NCBI RefSeq assembly: GCF_958298935.1
Contig: NC_084942.1
Location: 6,703,501-6,767,500 of the forward strand
DNA from: Phragmites australis
Lineage: Eukaryota > Streptophyta > Magnoliopsida > Poales > Poaceae
Length of the DNA stretch: 64,000 bases
Reading direction: 5' to 3'
In this document: one piece after another, positions 56,686 through 64,000 of the stretch
Layout of the letters: the number at the start of each line of letters is the position of its first letter
Numbering within the stretch: position 1 is the stretch's first letter
Made by a program: the position numbers and the translations under genes
Notes under the pieces: model-generated
What the model saw: only the letters and a program-made list of their open reading frames with translations
What the model was told of the DNA's origin: nothing
The model's database searches: none

Positions 56686-58357
56686 TGTAGCGAAAATGGC
56701 TCTATTAGGACATGATTGTGATTTTGGTGATTAATGACAATATAGTCATTGGGACTAACATGTTTGTCAAGAATATATGTTAGTAGGTCTCATGGATGCA
56801 ATACATCAAGAAGCAACTGTAGTCGGGATAAAGTTTGATTGAATTAGAGAAGTCCTAGGAGAATTGACCTCACCGGATAGTCTGGTGTAGAAAAGTTTGC
56901 ACTCACCAGAGCATTGTGCACAAAGACTGATAGCTTCACCGGATAGTCTGGTGCTCTGTGTGCTGAACTCATCAGAGTATTTCTGACAAAGGGAGAGAAG
57001 GTTGAGGACCTCACCATATAGTCCGGTGATCTGCATTGGGTAACACTGGAGCATTTCTTGCAGAGAAGAATGTGAATGCAGAAGACTGAAGATCAACCCA
57101 CCGGAAGGTCCGGTGCTTGATTTGTGCACACCGGAGTATGGCACTAGAGTATTTCTTGTAGAGGCGATTGCAAACGCTGAAGAATGAAGATCAACTCACC
57201 GGATAGTCCGGTGATCACAGAGAGGAATGCATCATAGTATTTTACACAGAGAAGAAGTGGCATGGTCTGGCTCAAGATAACTCACCAGATAGTCCGATGA
57301 TCACATAGATGAATGCACCAGAGCATTTTACATAGAGAAGAAGTGGTGTGGTCTGGCTGAAGATAAGGTCCAGTGATGGATTTGAAGGCATATCAGAATG
57401 TCTGGTGTCCACAGAGGCTTTGAGTGGATTTCCAACTACTAGTTTCTGAGTTTATACTCACTGGATGATCTTGTGTTTGTACTACTGCTCTCACCGGATC
57501 ATCTGGTGTTAACAACTCTTTTGAGCCATTGTGAAAATACCCCTCCACTTAGTCATTTGACATGTGGCATGCCGCTGGAGTATAAAGGAAGCTCATATAC
57601 ACTTGAGAAGACATCCAAGCCACCAAAGTGCTTAAAGTGATCATCCAAGGCAATTATGGACAAGATTGGAGAGTGTTTAGTGCTTATAGGCCTGGAGTGA
57701 GTTGTAGCTAGGTGCTGTAGCTTGAAGAAGGGATCAAGGAGTGATCCTATCTTGTACCGAGTGGTATATCAGCGCCTTAGAGTCTTGGTGACTCGTCGAC
57801 ATCTTGGGCCTCGGTGGCTCAAGCTTATTGACCCTTCGACTTGGTGTGGAGCAGCGGCAAGACACGTGTATGGGGACACGGGGACCCTTGCCTTTGTGGC
57901 TCAAGCTCTGAAGTGATCGGAACGGCAAGTGACTGGAAGAGATGCTAGTGGTGAGACCTTGCCTTTGTGGCTTGTTGGCTCATCATGCTTAATACCTTAT
58001 CTTGGCGACTTGGTAGCTCAAGAGCCATGACCGGAAGAGTTGTGCTGACCAGAAGCACATCCTTTGTAGAGCTCCAACATGGACTAGGGGTGACATTCAT
58101 GCCATTGATACCACGGTATAAAAATCCTGTGTGTCGAGTTTGTTTCTCTACCTTATTTACGTTTTTGCATTTACATACGTGCAATTTACCTTGGTAGAGT
58201 ATGTTGCAATTCTCTTAAGCGGTAGAGTAGACACACTAGATAAACTTAGAGCATATTTAGAAAGAAATTGAGACAAATTTATTTTGTGAAGTTTTTGGAG
58301 CCAAATGGTTTCTAAGTGTCCTAATTCACCCCCCTTTGGACGTCACCATTCCTCACA
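56686..58357 (+). mobile_element. Solo LTR, family LTR-S (1,672 bp), 5-bp target duplication GTAAT
   Basis: It starts TGTAGCGAAAATGG and ends CCATTCCTCACA, with GTAAT at 56681-56685 and 58358-58362. Removing it and one GTAAT rejoins RNase H in frame (LLGN then [15 protein letters not shown]). It is the reference copy for the fragments at 1-393 and 13056-14071. It has no internal primer site, purine tract or coding. It carries about ten quasi-palindromic 'caccggatagtccggtg' motifs. Confidence 0.95.
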
Positions 58358-58362
58358 GTAAT

Positions 58363-59885
58363 CTTTGCTGTATTTATATGGATCACAAAAGTCTCAAATA
58401 TATTTTCACTCAAGCCGATCTGAATATGAGACAAAGGAGATGGCTTGAGCTCATTAAAAACTATGAGCTGGAAGTACATTATCACCCTGGCAAGGCGAAT
58501 GTGGTCGTCGATGCACTGAGTCGAAAGGCTCGATGCAATTGCCTCTCACTCAAGCCTAGAGTCACCATGCTTTGTGATGATTTCTGAAGGCTTGGACTTG
58601 AGATGGTTTTGAAGGGATTTCTTGCTACTCTGGAGATCAAATCCACCCTCCTGGATCAAATCAAAGAAGCTCAAAGAAATAACAAGGGCATGGCCCAAAT
58701 TCGACATAAGATGAAGGAAGACAAGGCTACCTATTTCTCTGTAGATGATCAAGGTATCCTATGGTTTGGGAAGAGACTAAAGGTCAATGCATTGAGAAAG
58801 AAGATTCTAGATGAAGCTCACGATTCTTTGTTGTCCATCCACCCGGGGAGTACCAAGATGTAACAGGACCTCAAGCCAAGATTTTGGTGGACCTGCATGA
58901 AGTGTGAGATCGCTCGATATGTGGCTGAGTGTGATGTTTTCCGGAGAATAAAGGCCAAACACCTCAAGCCGGCCGGTATGCTCCAGCCCTTACCTATTCC
59001 CTCCTGAAAGTGGGAGGATGTCGGTATGGATTTCATTACTAGGTTACCCAAGACCCCTCAAGGGTATGACTTGATTAGGGTCATCATGGACCGGTTGACC
59101 AAGTTAGCTCATTTATTTTCTGTCAAGACCACATACTCGGTCAAGCGATGCAGAGCTATACCTCACTCGAATTGTTTGCCTTCATATTTCTAAAGAATAT
59201 CATCTCCAATTGAGGTACTCAATTCACCTCACATTTCTGGAAGAGCCTTCATGAAGCCATGAGAACCGAACCCTTCCATAGCACTGCCTACCATCCTCAA
59301 ACCGATAGTCAGACCACGAGGGTGAATCAAATCCTGGCAGACATGTTGCTAGATTATGCTCTCACATATGGGAAGAAGTGGAAGATTTGTCTACCATTTG
59401 CAGAATTCTCCTACAACAACAGCTATCAATCCAGCATCATTCCATTTGAGGCTCTCTATGGCTGAAGATGCCAAACGCTGTTGAATTGGTCTGAGTTTGG
59501 CGAAAGAGCTTTTTTAGGCCCAAAATTGGTCAAATAGGTAGCACCTCGATATGTGAGACCTTTCCAAATCGTTGCTCGGCGTGGAGAGGTGGCCTATCAG
59601 TTGGACTTACTTTCGTCCCTCTCCACTGTCCATAATGTGTTACACGTCTCCCAATTGAAGAAGTGCATTAGAGTTCCAACCAAAGTCATTGAAATTGCAA
59701 ACTAAAACTTGCAACCCGATCTGACTTACTATGAGCAACCAATTCGGATATTGGGCAAAATGGAACGCAAAACTCAATGCCAATCCATCAAATTCATCAA
59801 GGTGCAATGGAAAAATCATACGGAAGATGAAGCCACTTGGGAACGTGAGGATCGTATCTGCTCCGAATACCCTGATCTTTTTTAA
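58363..59885 (+). pseudogene. RNase H end, integrase and chromodomain of element C, broken
   Basis: RNase H resumes as [20 protein letters not shown] and [19 protein letters not shown]. The integrase zinc region (ILDEAHDSLLSIHPGSTKM, with a stop following) leads to the core DVGMDFITRLPKTPQGYDLI and later FHSTAYHPQTDSQTT with AEFSYNNSYQSSI. A C-terminal chromodomain lies at about 59,733-59,883 (SIKFIKVQWKNHTEDEATWE). Chromodomain, long LTRs and initiator-Met primer site place it among chromoviruses, most like the Tekay/Del group (inference). Stops are frequent. Confidence 0.85.
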
Positions 59886-60314
59886 AACTTGTAAGTATCA
59901 TTTTGGTTCGGCATAATTTGAGAATCTCACATGTATTATGTTCATCACCATGTTGGTTAGGATTTTTGTTCCCAACCACGACTCTATCGGTCTGACCGCC
60001 AGAAGCGTCCAGCACTCCCAAAGCTCTCTATTCCTGGGCGGTCTGACTGCCCATGACTCATGGTCTGACCGTAGGAACCAAAAACTCTCTGTATGATTTG
60101 CGGTCTAACTGCTGTACCAGTGGTCTAACCGTGCCACGGTTTGACCGAGCTTAGCTATGGTCTGACCGCCACTGCACAGAAGGTCCAATAGCTATCTTAT
60201 CATTCGTTGATGGGATTCAACAAAATTCTTTTCCACTTATGGAAAGATTCCAGTGCACTTTATCACAATCGCCTTCTCCCTGAATTTGTCGAATCTCAGG
60301 ATGAGGTTCTTTTT
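59886..60314. other. 3' untranslated spacer of element C with 'ggtctgaccg' motifs
   Basis: No gene. Between about 59,985 and 60,175 the motif CGGTCTGACCG or close variants occurs seven or eight times. The same motif occurs near 53,730-53,810 and within both LTRs. Confidence 0.6.
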
Positions 60315-60332
60315 AAGGGGGGGAGGGGGAGG
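60315..60332 (+). promoter_or_regulatory. Polypurine tract of element C
   Basis: AAGGGGGGGAGGGGGAGG lies two bases before the 3' LTR start at 60335. It is the plus-strand primer in Ty3 elements. Confidence 0.92.
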
Positions 60333-60334
60333 TT

Positions 60335-60572
60335 TGTCACGTCCCAAAATGTTAAGTACATAATTAAGCATGCATAATCATCGTGGCATTATTTTTATGT
60401 GTTTAATTATTAATTTGAGTATTTATGTTAGTGAAAATGGTTTAGCAATAAGTAGAAGGACCTTAAATGCAATTTGGTAAGAAGACAGACCCACCGGTCT
60501 GACCGGGCCCTCCCGCGGTCTGACCGCCAGAGTGCCGAGGCTCACTTAAGGCATCGATCAACTCACTTGGCA

Positions 60573-60616
<44 letters not shown>

Positions 60617-61747
60617 TTTCCTCTCTCACTCTCTCCCTCCATCAAACCCTCAAGAGAGAAGAAGAGCTCCACCTAATGTCCGTGGTGGCTGGAGATCGAC
60701 GGTGAGGACCTCCCCAAGCTTCCGGAAGGCTTGCCTGAGCACCTCCCCTCTTCTCCCTTGTCATCCACCTCAAGCTCGTGCACCACCCCAGAGCCCGATC
60801 TCCAAATCAGGGCTTCTTCGAAGTGAATTGATCTACTAGGAAGCTTCCATACACTAAGGTGAGGCATCCCCTATTATTTCTCCATTGATCCGAGCTCGAT
60901 TTGACCCTCATGTCGTTTAGGCCCAAATTCAACCTTAGTTTAGACCCTTCTTCGGTGAATGTTGTCCCAACCACCCTAGAAGTACTCCACTACTCTCCTA
61001 GAACGTTTTGGTACCCCCCCACGGTAGAAAACCTCACCAGAACCTTCGTCGGCGACCCCACAAAGGTGCTGCAGTAGGGTTCCAGTGGTCTAACCACCAA
61101 CCAGGCCGGTTTGACTGCTAGCTGCCAGTCTAAGCGCCAGACACCAAACCTCTCTGCACGCTGGTGGTCTGACCGCCTCTATGCTATTGGTCTGACTGGC
61201 AGCTGCAGAAAGCTTTATGAACTTAGGTTATCTTATCCGAGGTTCGAACTTTCAAAACTCTAATCATTTAGGGATCTTTTGCAAATGTTTTTGAAAAAAG
61301 GCGTTTTGTTGTTATTCGAGCATGCATCATATGCGCATTGTTTTGTCATTTATTTATTTATGCAATGCATTCTTGATTTGTTTAGAGAGCAAAATGCCGA
61401 CGGTTCATGTGAGCGAAGGCAACGCTGAACCACCGGAATTTTGTGAGTGTTGCGTCGGAAGTATCAGGGGATCACCGGAGCTGCAAGACAAGCATCTAAG
61501 CATACTCTGCCTACTACTTTGGATCATTTGTTTCTAAATGGACAAATTATGCTATATGTATGTTGTGCATGCTAGAGAGTCAATGTCGGAAAATATGGGT
61601 AGAACCTATGTTGATTGCATTATTTCTACCTTGATCTTGTTGATGATACTTATCCTTGTAGCCTGGGTATAATTGTGAGAATGTCTAGCTTAAAAGTGGT
61701 AATGGATGCTTAGCAATGCATAGGTCTTCGATAGAAGTAGAGCGGTG
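60335..61747 (+). mobile_element. 3' LTR of element C, truncated
   Basis: It starts TGTCACGTCCCAAAATG after the purine tract and matches the 5' LTR until 'agcggtg' at 61747 (equivalent to about 52,170). The remaining ~1.3 kb is missing because another gypsy fragment begins there, so the element has no checkable target duplication. A (CT)n tract lies at 60575-60613. Confidence 0.88.
60575..60613. repeat. (CT)n microsatellite in the 3' LTR of element C
   Basis: About 19 CT units, the counterpart of 50981-51025. Confidence 0.95.
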
Positions 61748-63440
61748 GAACATCCCGTCATTCGTGAGTATAGGGCTTTCACTCAAGGGGTTCAGAGTCA
61801 GCGTTGTGTTGAAGACATTGCTAGAAAGGAGCCCAAAATGGCTAAAGAGCTCATGCCGATCATTGTTAAGTCTGATAGGGCTGAGGATGCGCTCCTCTAT
61901 GTGAAGGAGAAGACTCAGGGCATCAAGCATCCTCATCCCGAGCTCGACGATGACAATGTCCAGAGCAAGCGTAAGAAGAACACCGATGGTGGTAAGGTTA
62001 GGAAAGCTAAATCTAACAAAGTTTTTGCAGATCTTCCCGACATCCATCTTGACCAACGTTCCGGTCCTTCCTGGGGCAGAAGCTTTACACCATGCTCCGG
62101 TGAACGAGATGGAAAGCCTTGGTGCGACTTGCACCAAACCAACAACCACAACAACTATGAGTGGCACCTCTGCAAAACGTTGGTCAAGGCGGAGGTCAAA
62201 AAGGCAGCAAAAGGAAAGAAGACCCAGGTAATAGCCTAGGGTAGGGATTCCAGCTCCAGGAGGACGACACAAATTTGATGTCTTTTCAGCCAGGCGAGAG
62301 GATGATCAACCACATGTTCGGTGGTTCCACATCCTATAAGTCCAAATGGTAGTACAAGATGGTGGCCTGAGAAGTCTTAGCTACCATCCCCGAGGGCCGT
62401 CAGTTCGTTAAGTGGTCGGACAATAAAATCTCTTTTGGCCAAGAAGATTGCCCTAACAACTTCATACGACTAGGCCGCTTCCTGATAGTGGTCGATCCCA
62501 CGATAAACAATTGCAAAGTTACCCTGAACTTCCTCTTCGCTAACATACTCAAAGGAATGAAAATCTCTTGGTCTACTATCAAGTCATTTGCTCATTGTTT
62601 CCACTGTATAATACCCGAATCTTCGGCCACTCCCATCGGCCAGATATCGCTACCTGTTACCTTTGGAAAGCATGACTACTTTCGGACTAAGAAACTTTTA
62701 TTCGACATGGTCGATTTCAAGACGGCATACAATACTACCATAGGAAGACCTACTCTTGCAAAATTCATGGAAGCTATGTATTACGCTTATCAGTGTGTGA
62801 AGATCTCGGGACTAGAGGGAGTTATCTCCATTCGGTGCTGCATGAAAGTAGACTTACGCTGTGACAAACAGAGTCTAGACATGGTCACGTAGCACCAACC
62901 CGACAAGGAGAAAAAAAGTTCGAGGCCTAAGGACATCGTGAAGTCTCACAACAAAGTCAAAGTAGTTTCTTTGGACCCAATGAATCCATCCAAGACCATT
63001 CATATCGGCTCCAACCTGGATCTCAAATAGGAACTTGCGCTCATCACCTTCGTCAGGGCAAACACCGACGTGTTCAGTTGGCAGCCATCATACATGCTAA
63101 GGATCCCCAAGGAGGTGATTGAGCAGAAACTAGCTATCTGGCCTGATGCAAAGCTGGTCAAACAGAAACTTCGATGGTTCATACCTGATTGGAAAGAGGC
63201 CATTAAAGAGGAAATTGAAAGTCGCACGAAGGCAGATTTTATTCGAGAGGTGGATCACCGCGAGTGATTTGCAAACCCTATTATGGTCAAAAAGACAAGT
63301 GGCAAATGATGAATGTGTGTCGACTTCACGGATCTCAACAAAGCATGTCCTAATAATGCCTTTTCTCTACCATGAATAGATCAGATAGTTGACTCCACCT
63401 CTGGCTATGACTATCTAAGCCTTCTCGATTCATATTCTGA
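61748..63440 (+). pseudogene. Gypsy fragment D: gag end, protease, start of RT (broken)
   Basis: Plus strand. From 61,760 it has a gag C-terminal region (MAKELMPIIVKSDRAEDALL, GKPWCDLHQTNNHNNYEW). A degenerate aspartic-protease region follows (VVDPTINNCKVTLNFLFANI, TTIGRPTLAKFMEA). Then comes the RT start (AIWPDAKLVKQKLRWFIPDW, ADFIREVDH) and, after shifts, DFTDLNKACPNNAFSLP and SLLDSYSE near 63,430. There are multiple stops (for example at 62890). It ends just after RT motif A, where fragment E begins on the other strand. Confidence 0.8.
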
Positions 63441-63477
63441 AACTTGTTTTTTCCTCGTCCTCCTTCACCATCCAAAC

Positions 63478-64000
63478 CTAGTGGTACCCAGAGTGTGCAT
63501 CCAGAAAACTCAACATCTCACAGCCAGCAGCGGAGTCCACCAGCTGATCAATTCGTGGCAGTGGAAAGTCATCCTTCGGACAAGCTCTGTTGAGGTCTGT
63601 GAAATCTACACACATCCTCCACTTGCCATTAATTTTCTTGACTAGCACCGGGCTAGCCATCCACTCCGAATGCAATACTTCGCGTACAACACCGGCGGCA
63701 AGCAACTTCTGCACCTCAGCTTTAAATGCCTCTTCCCTCTCTTTTGAAGCCTTCCGAAGCTTTTGCTTCTTGGGCTTCGCATTTGGGTCTACATTTAGAA
63801 TGTGTTGAATGATTTCTCTGCTGACTCCATGCAAATCCTTCGGAGACCAGGCAAAGATATCTTCCTTGTTGCGAAGGAACAATATCAACCTTCGCTCAGC
63901 TTCTTCTGTGATTTCTGCCCCAATGATGACTTTTTTGTCTGGCCTGTCTTGACACAGCGACACTTTCTTGGTCTGGACTTCTAGTCCAGCCTTCGCCATT
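63478..64000 (-). CDS. Gypsy fragment E: RT N-terminal part, open, running off the window
   Basis: A minus-strand frame remains open for 173 codons from the window edge: VIIGAEITEEAERRLILFLR, DIFAWSPKDLHGVSREI, PNAKPKKQKLRKASKER, SPVLVKKINGKWRMCVDFTD, LNRACPKDDFPLPRIDQLVD and FLDAHSGYH, then TAG. This is the linker and first RT motifs of a Ty3/gypsy pol. It stops at motif A, so RT catalysis would be lost. The frame continues beyond 64000, so the true start is outside. It is much less decayed than fragment D next to it. Confidence 0.85.
   Translation of the reverse strand, partial: MAKAGLEVQTKKVSLCQDRPDKKVIIGAEITEEAERRLILFLRNKEDIFAWSPKDLHGVSREIIQHILNVDPNAKPKKQKLRKASKEREEAFKAEVQKLLAAGVVREVLHSEWMASPVLVKKINGKWRMCVDFTDLNRACPKDDFPLPRIDQLVDSAAGCEMLSFLDAHSGYH

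Noticed and set aside
50754..61747. Element C as a functional autonomous retrotransposon
   Set aside because: It has stops and frameshifts in gag, RT and integrase, an inserted solo LTR and a truncated 3' LTR. It cannot be active as it stands.

Overview
This is nuclear DNA from a plant, almost certainly a grass. It carries intron-rich genes with canonical GT-AG splice sites, a Stowaway-type MITE and a TAA-flanked (Tourist-type) MITE, GC-rich first exons, and nested Ty3/gypsy LTR retrotransposons of grass type. The LTR motif resembling CACCGGATGATCCGGTG suggests a panicoid grass, but that is inference. There are no bacterial or operon features.

Positions 1-34,540 form an AT-rich, gene-bearing arm. 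Three genes can be rebuilt exon by exon, all on the minus strand. They are an AP-2 clathrin adaptor sigma subunit (5324-9679, 6 exons, 142 aa), a STICHEL-like DnaX/clamp-loader-type ATPase-domain protein (14910-22312, 6 coding exons, 1198 aa) and an Alfin1-like PHD-finger protein (29602-33309, 5 exons, 260 aa). All three have consistent splice phases and no premature stops, so they look functional. Between and inside them sit small or broken mobile elements: LTR fragments, a 566-bp solo LTR in a STICHEL-like intron, a 165-bp Mutator-type MITE with a 9-bp target duplication, a Tourist-type MITE, a Stowaway MITE in an Alfin-like intron, and a hAT-like repeat at the 5' end of the AP-2 sigma gene.

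Positions 34,540-50,750 are a GC-rich nest of broken LTR retrotransposons. Two families alternate (A, B, A', B'), and one B unit consists of two LTRs around an antisense accessory ORF of the 'putative gypsy-type transposon' kind. After these come a minus-strand gypsy pol relic (RT thumb, RNase H, integrase), a minisatellite, a degenerate tandem array and a minus-strand gag relic.

Positions 50,754-61,747 hold one decayed chromovirus-type Ty3/gypsy element (LTR, TGGTATCAGAGC primer site, gag, protease, RT, RNase H, integrase, chromodomain, purine tract, truncated 3' LTR). A 1,672-bp solo LTR with a perfect 5-bp target duplication splits its RNase H region. Positions 61,748-64,000 hold two further gypsy fragments in opposite orientation, both broken at the same reverse-transcriptase motif. 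The minus-strand one is still open and runs off the window.

The three genes act in unrelated processes (endocytosis, a replication-factor-like plant protein, chromatin reading) and show no sign of working together. I see no convincing new biological system. The most unusual material is the structure of the retroelement mosaics.
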